A stretch of 64,000 nt of DNA from Rhizocola hellebori (GCF_016862955.1 NZ_BONY01000002.1:186001-250000); one strand, 5' to 3'. Counted from the first letter of the stretch, positions 39,333 through 49,213 are shown. The notes: a model not told the origin generated them from the letters alone. Program-made: numbers and translations.

Positions 39333-41633
39333 ATGGACTTTCGTCTGCGCAGGATACTGGCGAATCTGCTCCGGGCCGCCGCGTTGGTGGCGATCATCGT
39401 GGCCACCTTTATGGTGGTCAATCACCGGGCCGGTTGGTGGATCCTCATCGCCGCCGGGCTCAATGCCCTCATCCTGTTAGCCATCGAATTCTGGCAGGCG
39501 CGCAAGTCCGACTGGTCCGGCTGGCCAAGCTCACGGCACCGTCTCCTGGTGCCGCAGGAGTTGCCACCTCAGATCGGCAAAGTCGTCGGCAGGCAGACCG
39601 ATCTCGACAATCTGGAAGCGGCGCTGCACCAGCGTTCCCACGGTGGCCCCTTGGTCATCCAGATCACCGGACCGGCCGGGATCGGCAAGACGGCGCTGGC
39701 ATTGGCGGCCGCGGACAGGCTGGCCGGCAGATTCCCCGACGGCCAGCTCTACGAGATGCTTGAGGGCCGCTCCGCCCGCGAGATTCTCGGCGACATGGTG
39801 GGGGCGTTGAAGGGGCCGCGCGAGGCGATCGACGCCAACGAGGCTACCGCCTGGCGGGAGCTCACCAGGGGCAGGCGATTCCTTGCCATCCTCGACGATG
39901 CGGCCGATTCCCAGACCGTCAACCAGCTGCTGCCGGCACGCGGCTCAAGCGCCATTATCGTTACCTGTCACCAGTTTCTCACCGACGTACGCACCGACGC
40001 CCGCATCGACCTGCGCCCGCTGGAGCCGTCGGAGGCGCTGGATCTGCTGGATTCCATGCTCGACGATCCGCGGCTGAAGGACGAACCGGCTCAGGCGCAA
40101 CGGATAGTGGACATCGCCGCGGGGATTCCGCTGGCGGTGTGCCTGACCGGCGCGGCGCTCGCGGTGCGTCCACAGTGGAGCCTGGATCTGGTGCTGCAGC
40201 GGGTGGACCGGCTCGCCCCGTTGCCCGGCGGCACGCTCGACGTGTGTTATGCGTTGCTCACCTCACCGGAGCGCACCGCGCTGCGCCAGCTGGCTCTGCT
40301 TACCACCGCCGAGTTTTCGCCGTGGCATCTGCAGGCGATGCAGGGCATGACCGAGAGCGAAGCGTGGCAGATCGCCGATCGCCTCGCCCACGCCGGCCTG
40401 GTCGAGCGGCGTACCAAGGATGTCGCCGGGGTGCCCACCTTCCGGATGCTCGAGCATGTGCGCTCCTATGCGTTGCGGCGGCTCGGCATCGAGGTGCCGC
40501 TTGCCGAGCAGGACCGCGCGAAGGCGTTGCTCACCGCCGCGCAGGAGGCACGGGCAAGCAAGGACCCGGCGGCATTGCTGCGCGCCAACGTCTATACCAG
40601 GCTGGAAAAGGGGCAGCTGCTCGACGCGCTCAACGGCGCCCGGGATGTGCTCGCCTTGGTCAGGGCCCAGCGGTCCAGCAACGCCCGCCGTGACGAGGGC
40701 CTCGCCTTCGCTGCGCTGGCTGAGATTCATGCCGAGCTCGGTTCGATCGAAGAGTCGTGGGATCTGGCCATGTCCGCGCTGCGGCTGGATGAGCGTGAGG
40801 TGACGCCGCGCGCGCTGCGCTGTCTCGGCACGCTGCAGTTCATGATGTCGCCCAACGGCGACGCCCAGGAAACCCTGCGGCGGGCGCTGGCCGCGGCGAA
40901 CAAGGCCGCGGACCGCCCGGAGCGGGTAAGGATCCTGCGCCGGCTCGCCGTGGTCCAGGCGCATCTGGGCCGGTTCAAGGCCGCCGACGCCAGCATCCAA
41001 GAGGCGATGGAGTATTGCCATGAACGCCAGGCGGCCGGCCATCGCCAGCTGGTGGGCGTGATGTGGGCCGAGGCCGTCGTACGCACCCTGCAAGGTGCTA
41101 CCACCGAGGCGGCCGGTCTGCTCCACTTCGCCCACGTGCTGGCCGGTCAGGGCGATCTGCGGCTGTGGCGGGGCTGGATCGACCACCAGCGCGCCTATGT
41201 CTGCCAGCTCTCCGGCGACTATCTGGATTCGCGGCGCTTCGCGTTGCAGGGCACCGACACCTTCACCGATCTCGGGCACCGCTACGGCGCTGCGCACTGC
41301 CGGCTGCTGGGCGGCATGACCCTGCTGAAGATGGGCCGGGCACGCGATTCCCTTGCCCTGCTTGAAGAGGCTCTGGCCACCTTCGTCACGTGCGGGGACA
41401 TGTCGGCCAACGCCAGGGCCGCGATCGCGCTGGCCGAGGCGCAGCAGCAGCTGGGCAACAGGGGGCAGGCCAAGCGCCATCTCGTGCTGGCGGTCAGCAG
41501 CCTGGAAAGCACCGGCGACTGGGAGGAGGGAAACAAAGCCCGGCAGATCCTGCGCGGCTTGAAGAGGTGGGGCAACGGATCCTGGACCGGCGACCCAGCC
41601 CTTGCTGTGCGATCGATGAGCCCGGCGCAGTAG
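39333..41633 (+). CDS. Membrane-anchored STAND (NB-ARC-like) ATPase with TPR-like repeats
   Basis: The 766-residue protein has two N-terminal transmembrane helices (about 14-30 and 34-52), a linker, then an NB-ARC-type NTPase. Walker A is GPAGIGKT (113-120), Walker B RFLAILDDA (182-190), the sensor strand SSAIIVTCH (205-213) and the GxP motif GIPLAV (264-269). A winged helix (about 290-385) and TPR-like helical repeats (about 400-750) follow. Such STAND proteins act as switches that oligomerise on ligand or partner binding. No TIR, nuclease, protease or DNA-binding domain is visible. The second STAND gene follows after 6 bases. The signal and output are unknown. Confidence 0.85.
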   Translation: MDFRLRRILANLLRAAALVAIIVATFMVVNHRAGWWILIAAGLNALILLAIEFWQARKSDWSGWPSSRHRLLVPQELPPQIGKVVGRQTDLDNLEAALHQRSHGGPLVIQITGPAGIGKTALALAAADRLAGRFPDGQLYEMLEGRSAREILGDMVGALKGPREAIDANEATAWRELTRGRRFLAILDDAADSQTVNQLLPARGSSAIIVTCHQFLTDVRTDARIDLRPLEPSEALDLLDSMLDDPRLKDEPAQAQRIVDIAAGIPLAVCLTGAALAVRPQWSLDLVLQRVDRLAPLPGGTLDVCYALLTSPERTALRQLALLTTAEFSPWHLQAMQGMTESEAWQIADRLAHAGLVERRTKDVAGVPTFRMLEHVRSYALRRLGIEVPLAEQDRAKALLTAAQEARASKDPAALLRANVYTRLEKGQLLDALNGARDVLALVRAQRSSNARRDEGLAFAALAEIHAELGSIEESWDLAMSALRLDEREVTPRALRCLGTLQFMMSPNGDAQETLRRALAAANKAADRPERVRILRRLAVVQAHLGRFKAADASIQEAMEYCHERQAAGHRQLVGVMWAEAVVRTLQGATTEAAGLLHFAHVLAGQGDLRLWRGWIDHQRAYVCQLSGDYLDSRRFALQGTDTFTDLGHRYGAAHCRLLGGMTLLKMGRARDSLALLEEALATFVTCGDMSANARAAIALAEAQQQLGNRGQAKRHLVLAVSSLESTGDWEEGNKARQILRGLKRWGNGSWTGDPALAVRSMSPAQ

Positions 41634-41639
41634 GCGGCC

Positions 41640-44543
41640 ATGATGACCAAACCTTCGGGGCGACAAGGAAATTGGCTGCGCCAACGGATGCCCTCACCCC
41701 GGGTGCTGATCGCGGCGGTGCTCGCGGGGGCCATCGCCGCGTCAACCTTTGTCCTGGGCCTGGACGATCCGAACGCCAAGCAGGTCTGGGAGTCGATTCT
41801 CATCGGGATCGGCACCCTTTTCGCCACCCTGCTGCTCGAGGAGGTGGTCCGGGCGGCGGTCAACCAGCTGAGCCGGCCCGAGGCCGGTCCCATCGCCACC
41901 ACGCCGGGCGAGGGGATCCGCAAGGGGGCATCGGTCAGCCGGTGGGACAGGCACCGGATGCGCGCGCTCACCAGCCGCCTGGGACGCCGCTTGCGCGACA
42001 TTCGCCGGCTCAGGTGGGTGGTCCGGCCGGAGATCGCGCCGCTGCCCGGCCAGCAGGCCGTGCTTCGCCAGCGGCCACAGGTCATCGAGGAGCTTTATTC
42101 GGTACACGAAAAACTCAGCAGCCAAAGACCGTCACATCGCTTCTCCCGGCTGTCGCACCGCCGTCGTGAGCAGATCGCGGGCTCTCGCCCACTGATCATC
42201 TTTGTGCAAGGCAAACCCGGATGCGGCAAGAGCGAAGTGGTTTGCGCGGTGGCGCATCAGGTGCTCGACCGATACTCCGGCGGTGTGGTCTACATCGACA
42301 CCCGTACCGTGGGCGCGGCCAAGCCCGCGTCCGAGGTTCTGAAAACGTGCCTGGAGGCGCTCAAGTGGCCCGAGCGCGAGATTCCGCCGCTGCCGGCCGA
42401 CCGGTTGAAGCTCATGCGATCGCTGACCGCGCATCGCCGGATCCTGTTCGTTTTCGACGATGTGCGCCATCAGAACTATCTCTGGGAGATCCTGCCGATC
42501 GGTTCCGGCTGCACCGTTTTCGTGACCAGCGATCGCGACCTCGGGGTGAGGATGCCCGGCACGGCCTGCTACGAGCTGGCTGAGCCCGACATCGATGAGG
42601 GGCTCGACATTCTGCGGGCCGCTGCTCAGCTGCCCGAGGAGACCAGGTCCGAAGCGGCTGCGGAGATTGTGCATTTCTGCGGGCGGCTGCCGCTGGCCCT
42701 GCGTTCGGCCGGGGAGCGGGTCGCAGCGGGCGCGGACCTCAATGACATCGCCGACATGCTGCGTGACGAACGCACCCGGCTCGATCTGCTCGACACCGAA
42801 AATCGCAAGGTCAAGGACAGGATTTTCAGCGAGTACCGGCGGCTGCTGCCCGCCGAGCGCGCAGCGCTGCAATGGCTGACCCTGGTGCCCTCCTCCAGCT
42901 TCCAAGCCCGTGCGCTGCATCTGCTGTCGCAGGTGCGGCCCGAAGAGGCGGAGAACACCCTCGCCTATCTCGCCGAGGTGCGGATGCTCGATGTCATCGA
43001 CACCCCACGCACCCCTTCAGCCGTAAGGTACCGCTTCAACCCGCTGGTGAGACTGCTTGCCCAGCAAGACTTCCAGGTGCCGAAGGTAGAGCGGCGCAAG
43101 GCGCTCGAATTTTGGGACAACGACCTGCTCAAGACCATCGAAGAACGTCTGGTCGACCACGACTCGGATTCCGTCGACCATCCGGCAGCCTCCTGGCTGG
43201 ACATCATCCGCGCCGAATACCCAAGCGTGCTACGGGTGATCCGGCTCGCCTCGGCCACCCAGCGATGGGCTACCTGCTGGAAAATCGCGGCCCGCGCGGG
43301 CGGCTGTGTCGTGGGTGGAGTCGACATCGCCCAGGCTCTGGCCGCCCTCGAGCTGGGCGTACAGGCCGCGCAACGGGACAACAGCCCGCTGGGTGAGGCC
43401 GACACCCTGCTGGCCAAGGCGTCCATGCTCATTGAAGTTGAGCGCTACCAAGAGGGGTTCGCCGTTCTCGACAGAGTCGCCCGGCTGGCCGACAGCATGC
43501 TCGCCAAGCTCGCTGACAAGAAGACGCCATGGCAGGTAAGGCATTGCGTGGTCCACCGCAAACGCGCCGAGGCCTACCTGCAAGCGGCCGCCTACGATCA
43601 GGCCGGAAGCTCGCTGGCCTACGCACTGACCTGGGCGTGTGAGGCCAACGACCCGGCCGAGAAGCGACTGCTCAAGATCCTGCGCGCCGAGCTGCATCAC
43701 ATCGCTATGACACCGCTGCCCTCCGAGGAACTTAGCGACGAGCGCCTCGATGACATGAGCCGGTACCGCTACCACCTGATCCAGTCCGAGCTTGAACGCC
43801 GCCAGCTCAACTGGTCTTCGGCCGGGCAACCCCTGCTCAAGGAGCTCAGGCTCAGCGACGGAGATCTTCGCCGGGTGGCCAGCCTCAACTACCGGCTGGC
43901 CCGGCTGTGTCTGCACCAGCGCACGGCAGAGTCGCCGCTCTACGGCACGCCCGAGGACTCGGCCACCCGCGAAGAGCCCCAGGTGGGCAAAGAGCTGGTG
44001 CGCCAGGCGATCCGGCGGGCCACCGACGCGCTGCTGGCCTTCAAGCAGATCGATGACACGGCCGGGATCATCCGGTCCAGGTGCCTGCTGGCGCGGGCGC
44101 TGACCGCCGCCAAGCTCTACGTGGAGGCGCAACTGGCCTGCGATCAGGCCGCGGATGAGGTAAGCCGCCGCATCGACCGCGCGGACATCGCCTACCTTCC
44201 TTTGCGGGCAAGGATTTTGCGAGCCAGAGGAGAGCTCAGGCTGCGCCGCGGCGACCTGTCCGGCGGATTTCGTGAGCTGCTGACGGCCAGCATGCTGTTC
44301 TCCCAGACCTGCGACTGGACATCGCAAACCAACGTCAACAAGCTACTGGAGGCCAACGCGGAAAGGCATAGCGGCGACTGGGGCACAGCGATGCCGTCGC
44401 GCCACAGCCGCATCGAGGGCCCGCCGGCCGACCGGACAGCCGAAATCGCTTGGCAGGACGAGCTCATCGCCCAGACCGACAGCCTTCCCGCCCCACGCGA
44501 ATCCAAGCGGCCGGCAGGCCGCAGGCCAAACCCGCACGGATAG
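41640..44543 (+). CDS. Second membrane-anchored STAND ATPase with long helical-repeat tail
   Basis: The 967-residue protein has two predicted N-terminal helices (about 21-40 and 50-70), a basic region of about 110 residues, then an NB-ARC-like NTPase. Walker A is GKPGCGKS (191-198), Walker B ILFVFDDV (268-275), the sensor strand CTVFVTSDRD (291-300) and the GxP motif RLPLAL (349-354). A winged helix (about 400-480) is followed by some 450 residues of TPR-like helices. Its plan copies that of the upstream protein although the sequences are far apart. The 6-base gap and AGGCGG ribosome site indicate one transcript. Probably the two form a membrane complex. Confidence 0.85.
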   Translation: MMTKPSGRQGNWLRQRMPSPRVLIAAVLAGAIAASTFVLGLDDPNAKQVWESILIGIGTLFATLLLEEVVRAAVNQLSRPEAGPIATTPGEGIRKGASVSRWDRHRMRALTSRLGRRLRDIRRLRWVVRPEIAPLPGQQAVLRQRPQVIEELYSVHEKLSSQRPSHRFSRLSHRRREQIAGSRPLIIFVQGKPGCGKSEVVCAVAHQVLDRYSGGVVYIDTRTVGAAKPASEVLKTCLEALKWPEREIPPLPADRLKLMRSLTAHRRILFVFDDVRHQNYLWEILPIGSGCTVFVTSDRDLGVRMPGTACYELAEPDIDEGLDILRAAAQLPEETRSEAAAEIVHFCGRLPLALRSAGERVAAGADLNDIADMLRDERTRLDLLDTENRKVKDRIFSEYRRLLPAERAALQWLTLVPSSSFQARALHLLSQVRPEEAENTLAYLAEVRMLDVIDTPRTPSAVRYRFNPLVRLLAQQDFQVPKVERRKALEFWDNDLLKTIEERLVDHDSDSVDHPAASWLDIIRAEYPSVLRVIRLASATQRWATCWKIAARAGGCVVGGVDIAQALAALELGVQAAQRDNSPLGEADTLLAKASMLIEVERYQEGFAVLDRVARLADSMLAKLADKKTPWQVRHCVVHRKRAEAYLQAAAYDQAGSSLAYALTWACEANDPAEKRLLKILRAELHHIAMTPLPSEELSDERLDDMSRYRYHLIQSELERRQLNWSSAGQPLLKELRLSDGDLRRVASLNYRLARLCLHQRTAESPLYGTPEDSATREEPQVGKELVRQAIRRATDALLAFKQIDDTAGIIRSRCLLARALTAAKLYVEAQLACDQAADEVSRRIDRADIAYLPLRARILRARGELRLRRGDLSGGFRELLTASMLFSQTCDWTSQTNVNKLLEANAERHSGDWGTAMPSRHSRIEGPPADRTAEIAWQDELIAQTDSLPAPRESKRPAGRRPNPHG

Positions 44544-44551
44544 GCGGCGGG

Positions 44552-45625
44552 TCAGCCGGTATGACGGACCCGGAAGCGATCAGACGCCGGATCTCGCTCA
44601 ACGATTTGGGTGGGCGGCCAAGCCCATTGCCAGACGCTGATGCCGGGGACGCGGGTGAACTGAATCCGCCCGCGGGTGCCTTCGACCGCCACGTGTGGCC
44701 AGGATTCGGCCAGGCGCGCGCTGTCCGCGCCGTGTGAACGCATCATGTCGGCGAGGACGGCGACGGTGTCGTAGCCCTCGAAGGCGACGAACGATGGAGG
44801 CTGGCCCAGGCGCTCACGCAGCGCGGTTTCGACTCGGGCGCCCAGGGGGCTGAGGCGCTCGGGCAGGTAACGCAGGAAAGGGATCGCGGCCCCGTCGTCG
44901 CCGAGCAATGTCGCCCACTCGGCGAACTCCGGTTGCCCGGCCGGAGCACCAATCAGGACATCGGTAAGGCGATGGTCGCCTCGGACAGCCTTGACGATCG
45001 ATGCCGCCGGCTCCGGATGGCCGACCAGGAGGAGCAGTGCCGTCGCGCCATTGCCGGCCAGTTCGCCGCACACGTCCGCGGGCTCTAGCACGCGCATGTC
45101 CAGCTCGATGACGGTGCCTGCGCTTGCGGCGAGGCGGTCGCGCAGGATGGCGGCCCCCGCTGCCCAATACACGCTCGGCTGGGCTGCTACCGCGATTCTG
45201 TGGTGGCCCGCATCGAGGAGGAAGTCCGCGTAGATCTGCCAGCCGTGCGACTGTGCCGGGGCAAGGCGCGCGACCCATGGCGTGGGCTGTTCGGTGAGCG
45301 CGTCGAGAACCGCGGACGAGCAAAGGAACGGCAGGCCGAGGGCGTCGGCCCGGGCGGCAGCGGCGCGAGCCACGACGCTGTGATACTCCCCCGCCAGAGC
45401 GACCACGCCGAGTCCGGCCAGTTCGTCCACGGCCGCCGCGGCCTGCTGCGCATCGGCCGCGGTGTCCCGGACCACCAGCTCCAACGGTCTTCCGCCGATG
45501 CCGCCGGCATCGTTGACGTCGCGAGCGCCCAGCTCGAGCCCGGCAAGCAGGTGCCCACCCGCCTCGACCCAGCCGGGCCGGCTCAGCGGAACGAGCACGC
45601 CGATCTGGACAGATGATGGCTTCAT
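44552..45625 (-). CDS. Branched-chain amino-acid-type substrate-binding protein without a signal peptide
   Basis: The 357-residue protein has the type I periplasmic-binding fold of the LivJ/Peripla_BP_6 family (VQIGVLVPLSRPG, LAGLELGARDVNDAGGIGGR, AFEGYDTVAVLADMM). The ATG at 45625 follows GGGGAGAC, and the first residues are MKPSSVQIG with no hydrophobic signal or lipobox, so the protein appears cytoplasmic. No permease or ATPase genes are nearby. It may be an intracellular ligand sensor derived from a transporter component, similar in idea to AmiC. It converges on the STAND pair, with 8 bases between the stops. Confidence 0.8.
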   Translation of the reverse strand: MKPSSVQIGVLVPLSRPGWVEAGGHLLAGLELGARDVNDAGGIGGRPLELVVRDTAADAQQAAAAVDELAGLGVVALAGEYHSVVARAAAARADALGLPFLCSSAVLDALTEQPTPWVARLAPAQSHGWQIYADFLLDAGHHRIAVAAQPSVYWAAGAAILRDRLAASAGTVIELDMRVLEPADVCGELAGNGATALLLLVGHPEPAASIVKAVRGDHRLTDVLIGAPAGQPEFAEWATLLGDDGAAIPFLRYLPERLSPLGARVETALRERLGQPPSFVAFEGYDTVAVLADMMRSHGADSARLAESWPHVAVEGTRGRIQFTRVPGISVWQWAWPPTQIVERDPASDRFRVRHTG

Positions 45626-45710
45626 AGCGTCTCCCCGTGCGGCCGGTGTCACACGATGATCTCATCCGCTGCGCGGTGCGCGGTGGCTCGGGCTGGTACA
45701 CAATGCGGCC

Positions 45711-46490
45711 ATGAAAGGAAATGAGGTCGCCGATCGATTTGATCGCGCCGCCGCCACCTATGACGACAGTGCCGTGCCGCGCTGGCTTGCCGGGCAGGCG
45801 GCCCAGCTGGCCATGGCCAGTCCGGCCGAGCTGGTGCTCGATGTCGCCACGGGCACCGGCCTCGCCATCGAGGCCATGATTTCGCTTGGCAGCAAGGCCT
45901 CCTTCACCGGCGTGGACATCTCCTCGGGCATGCTCGCTCAGGCCGCGCGCAAACCACTTGCCGCCCGGACAGTTTTGCGCCAGGCCGACGCCAATCAGCT
46001 CCCCTTCCAGGACAACATGTTCGACCTGACGATCTGTGTGTCGGCCATGCCTTACTTCCGTGAGCCTGCGCGTGCGCTTGCCGAGTGGCGGCGCGTCACC
46101 CGGCACGGGCGGATCATCTTCACGGCGTGGACCGAAGGCGGCCTGACTCTGCCGCGCCTCGTCAGGCTGGCCGCGGCCGAGGAGGGAGTCATCCTGCCCG
46201 ACCCCACTGCGGCACTGGCCACTGTGGACGGCCTCCGCCTCGTCACTGCCGCGGCCGGGCTGAGGGTCGCGCATCTGAGCGTTGTCGAGCACCATCAGCC
46301 CCTGCTGCAAAGCGATGCCGCGGCATGGGATCGGGTGACGGCCGGCGAGTTCGGGCAGCCTATGCGGCAAGCCGATCAGGAGACACAGCACCGAGCCCGC
46401 GCCCGGTTCCTTCGCCTTCTCACCGACGCCACCGCAGCCGAGAACTCCAACCGCACGAGCGCCTACCTCATCGAGACGGCACATGCGTGA
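45711..46490 (+). CDS. Class I SAM-dependent methyltransferase (UbiE-like)
   Basis: The 259-residue cytoplasmic enzyme starts with ADRFDRAAATYDDSAVPRWL, typical of UbiE/BioC-like methyltransferases. It has motif I LVLDVATGTGLAIEA, motif II GVDISSGML and motif III LPFQDNMFDLTICVSAM. The acceptor is unknown. It is divergent from the binding-protein-like gene and ends just before a strong terminator shared with the convergent S15 peptidase gene. Confidence 0.88.
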   Translation: MKGNEVADRFDRAAATYDDSAVPRWLAGQAAQLAMASPAELVLDVATGTGLAIEAMISLGSKASFTGVDISSGMLAQAARKPLAARTVLRQADANQLPFQDNMFDLTICVSAMPYFREPARALAEWRRVTRHGRIIFTAWTEGGLTLPRLVRLAAAEEGVILPDPTAALATVDGLRLVTAAAGLRVAHLSVVEHHQPLLQSDAAAWDRVTAGEFGQPMRQADQETQHRARARFLRLLTDATAAENSNRTSAYLIETAHA

Positions 46491-46492
46491 AA

Positions 46493-46523
46493 GGGCCGCG
46501 ATCGTCGTCGACGATCGCGGCCC
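46493..46523. terminator. Bidirectional terminator between methyltransferase and S15 peptidase genes
   Basis: A 14-bp perfect stem (GGGCCGCGATCGTC / GACGATCGCGGCCC) with a 3-nt loop starts 2 bases after the methyltransferase stop and ends 12 bases before the stop of the convergent peptidase gene. Confidence 0.9.
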
Positions 46524-46535
46524 TGTGTCAAGCCG

Positions 46536-48434
46536 TTACTGGAATCGGGTGCCCGCCGTGGTGCTCCACTCGTCGTCCACCACGACCGGCGCCGCGGTCA
46601 GCGACTGCGCCGCCAGACCGTCCGCCGGGGCGATCGGCAGCTTGAGCACGCTGCCGGCCAGGTCGAAGGTGACCGTCGCGCCGGTGGAGTGGTTGGAGAC
46701 GAATTCGGGGTCGCTGAGGGTGAGCACCACTCCGAGCCGCTGCCCGGCCGCGATGACCTGGTCGATCGGGCGCAGCTTGAAGGTGATCGTGTAGAAGGTG
46801 CTGGTGTTCATGGCTGTGGTGGTGGTCAGTGAATCGCGGTGCTGCCCGTCCATCCAGCCGCGGGAAATCACCTGTTGCGCGGCGCTGGACACGACTTTGG
46901 CGGTGTCGCGATAACAGGCGTCATCGGTGCTCGAGGACGAACCCCAGCACGACTGGGTGGTCAGGGTGCTGATGCCTTCGCCCGATGCGCGGTAGTTGAC
47001 CCGGGTTGCCGTCCCGTAGGCGACGAGCTTGGCGGTCAACGTGGTGGTCGCCTTGCTCGAGCGCACCCGCAGCGTGATCGTCGGGGTACCGGCGACACGC
47101 ACCGCCGAGGTGAGCACCGGGGTCTGGTAAACCCTGCGTCCGGTGCGGCTGGTCGTCGGCGAGCTGACCGCATTGGCCTCGCTCAGCGATGGCGCATCGG
47201 TCAGCGACAGGCTGCCCGACCCCGCTCCGGAAGACGCGAGCACGCCCGGGTTGCCGGTGCCCTGCAACACATAGTTGACCGTGGTGGTGGCGGACGGCGG
47301 CCACTGCGCGCTGGTCTGCCAGACGTCGGCGGCCCGCTCCACGTCCGCCATCGGCTCGGTCATGATGCCGTTGTCGATGCCCAGCAACCAGAAGTCGAAC
47401 CAGCGGTGCAGGGTGTCCACCCAGGCCGCACGCCGGAAGTCGAACGGGTCGACGTGGCCCTCCTGGGACAGCCAGATCTTGCGCGGCACGTTGTTGGCCG
47501 CCAGCGCATCCCACCACTGCCCGAAGTGCACGCCCTGCACGTTGAGGTCGTTCATGCCGTGCACCACGAAGACGCTGGCGTGGACCGAAGCCGCCGAAAT
47601 GGCGTAGTTGCGGGCGTTCCAGAACGAGTTGTAGTTGCCGTTGCTCACGGCGCCACTGCTCAGCGCGCTGGACACGGCCGTGCACGTGCCTGAGGGGCGG
47701 CCGTTGACGGTGCTGTGCAGGCTCGGCACCGAGCTGACCTTCGGGTTCACCATTCCGTTGACCCGGTTGTAGTCGTACCAGCTGGAGATCGCGCTGATCG
47801 GCACGATGGTCTCCAGCCCCGGTACGCCGGTGGCGGCGACCGCGTTGGCGATCGTCCCGTCCCACGACTTGCCGATCATGCCGACCTTGCCGGTGGCCCA
47901 GGCGGACGCGGTCACCACTGTCCCGCTCGCGGTCCGGCCGACCGCCCGGCCGTTGAGCCAATCGACGACCGCCTTGGCGCCCTGCACCTCCTCGGTGCCG
48001 CCGACGTCCTCGCATCCCGTGGAGCGGCTGGTGCCGGCCAGATCGGCCGCGATGTACGCGTACCCGCGCGGCACGAAGTAGTTGTCGTAGTAAAGCGGGA
48101 ACTTCGTCACTGTCCCGTCGGCGGCGTAGACCTTCTTCTCGGACTCGTTGCCCCGTCCGCAGCATTGGTAGTAGGGCGAAGCGTCCATGATGACCGGCAC
48201 CTTCACCCCGGCGGTGGCCGCCTCACGGGGCCGGATGATGTCGGCGACCACCCTGTCCGGGGTGCCGTTGCCGTCGTTGTCGAGGGTCGTGTCGACGTAT
48301 ACGGTCTCACGGATGGCGGTGGTGTAGTCGTAGACCGGGTCGCTGAACAGAGCGGCCGGGGCGGCCGAGGCGGGCGCCGCCAACGCGGTGGTCCCGAACA
48401 GGGCGAGCGCGCAGAGCAGGATAATGCGAGGCAT
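46536..48434 (-). CDS. Secreted Xaa-Pro dipeptidyl-peptidase (S15 family)
   Basis: The 632-residue exopeptidase has a signal peptide ending ASA/AP (about 25) and an alpha/beta-hydrolase catalytic domain. The nucleophile is Ser190 in MIGKSWDGTIA. A likely catalytic Asp and His follow in GMNDLNVQ and QEGHVDPFDF. A C-terminal jelly-roll domain (from about 400; RVYQTPVLTSAVRVAGTPTI) is typical of the family. It should remove Xaa-Pro dipeptides from proline-rich peptides outside the cell. The ATG at 48434 gives a normal signal peptide; an ATG at 48455 is possible and neither has a clear ribosome site. Confidence 0.92.
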   Translation of the reverse strand: MPRIILLCALALFGTTALAAPASAAPAALFSDPVYDYTTAIRETVYVDTTLDNDGNGTPDRVVADIIRPREAATAGVKVPVIMDASPYYQCCGRGNESEKKVYAADGTVTKFPLYYDNYFVPRGYAYIAADLAGTSRSTGCEDVGGTEEVQGAKAVVDWLNGRAVGRTASGTVVTASAWATGKVGMIGKSWDGTIANAVAATGVPGLETIVPISAISSWYDYNRVNGMVNPKVSSVPSLHSTVNGRPSGTCTAVSSALSSGAVSNGNYNSFWNARNYAISAASVHASVFVVHGMNDLNVQGVHFGQWWDALAANNVPRKIWLSQEGHVDPFDFRRAAWVDTLHRWFDFWLLGIDNGIMTEPMADVERAADVWQTSAQWPPSATTTVNYVLQGTGNPGVLASSGAGSGSLSLTDAPSLSEANAVSSPTTSRTGRRVYQTPVLTSAVRVAGTPTITLRVRSSKATTTLTAKLVAYGTATRVNYRASGEGISTLTTQSCWGSSSSTDDACYRDTAKVVSSAAQQVISRGWMDGQHRDSLTTTTAMNTSTFYTITFKLRPIDQVIAAGQRLGVVLTLSDPEFVSNHSTGATVTFDLAGSVLKLPIAPADGLAAQSLTAAPVVVDDEWSTTAGTRFQ

Positions 48435-48496
48435 GGCCCATGATGACATCGCCATTAATTGATGTCTATGGGTGGCCGCGCGGTAGGGTCTGCGCT

Positions 48497-49213
48497 GTGA
48501 CCATACAGTCGTCCACCGGTGAACGGATGCTGGTCGTCGAGGACGATCCGGCGCTGGCCGCCTCGGTTCGCCGGTGCCTGGAGTATTCGGGGTACGCCGT
48601 CGCCGTGGTGCACGACGGACCGGCCGCGCTGGCGCATGCCGCGCGCCACCTGCCGGAGGTGGTAATTCTCGATCTTGGCCTGCCCGGCCTGGACGGGCTT
48701 GAGGTGTGCAAAGCGTTGCGCGGGTTGACCCCCGACGGTGTGGCCCCGATGGTCCTCATGCTCACCGCGCGCGACGCCACCGCCGACCGGGTCGCCGGAC
48801 TCGACGCGGGCGCGGACGACTATCTGGTGAAACCCTTTGCCTTCGAAGAGCTGCAGGCACGGGTAAGGGCGCTGCTGCGGCGCAGGTCACTCCCGGGCGC
48901 GGCCGCCTCCGCACAGCTTGTGGCCGAGGACGTTCTGGTCGATCCGGTGACCCGGCAGGTTCAGCGCGGATCCCGGGACATCGGTTTGACCGCACTGGAA
49001 TTTGACCTGCTGTGCTTCTTCCTTCGCCACCACCGGCACGTGCTGTCGCGCGAACAGCTGCTGCAAGCCGTGTGGGGCGGCGGGTCCGCGGCGTCGAGCA
49101 ATGTAGTAGACGTTTATGTGGGCTATTTGCGATCCAAATTGGAGGCAGGCGGCGAGCCGCGGATCCTGCACACCGTAAGGGGAGCCGGTTACGTGTTACG
49201 GGCGGCGGCGTGA
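48497..49213 (+). CDS. OmpR-type response regulator
   Basis: The 238-residue protein has a receiver domain (EDD near 15-17, phosphorylation site Asp59 in VVILDLGLPG, LTARD, LVKPF) and a winged-helix OmpR/PhoB DNA-binding domain (ALEFDLLCFFLRHHRHVLSR, VDVYVGYLRSKLE, HTVRGAGYVL). The GTG at 48497 has no strong ribosome site and may be leaderless. The kinase ATG overlaps its stop by one base. It is first in a probable four-gene operon with the kinase and two membrane proteins. Confidence 0.94.
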   Translation: MTIQSSTGERMLVVEDDPALAASVRRCLEYSGYAVAVVHDGPAALAHAARHLPEVVILDLGLPGLDGLEVCKALRGLTPDGVAPMVLMLTARDATADRVAGLDAGADDYLVKPFAFEELQARVRALLRRRSLPGAAASAQLVAEDVLVDPVTRQVQRGSRDIGLTALEFDLLCFFLRHHRHVLSREQLLQAVWGGGSAASSNVVDVYVGYLRSKLEAGGEPRILHTVRGAGYVLRAAA

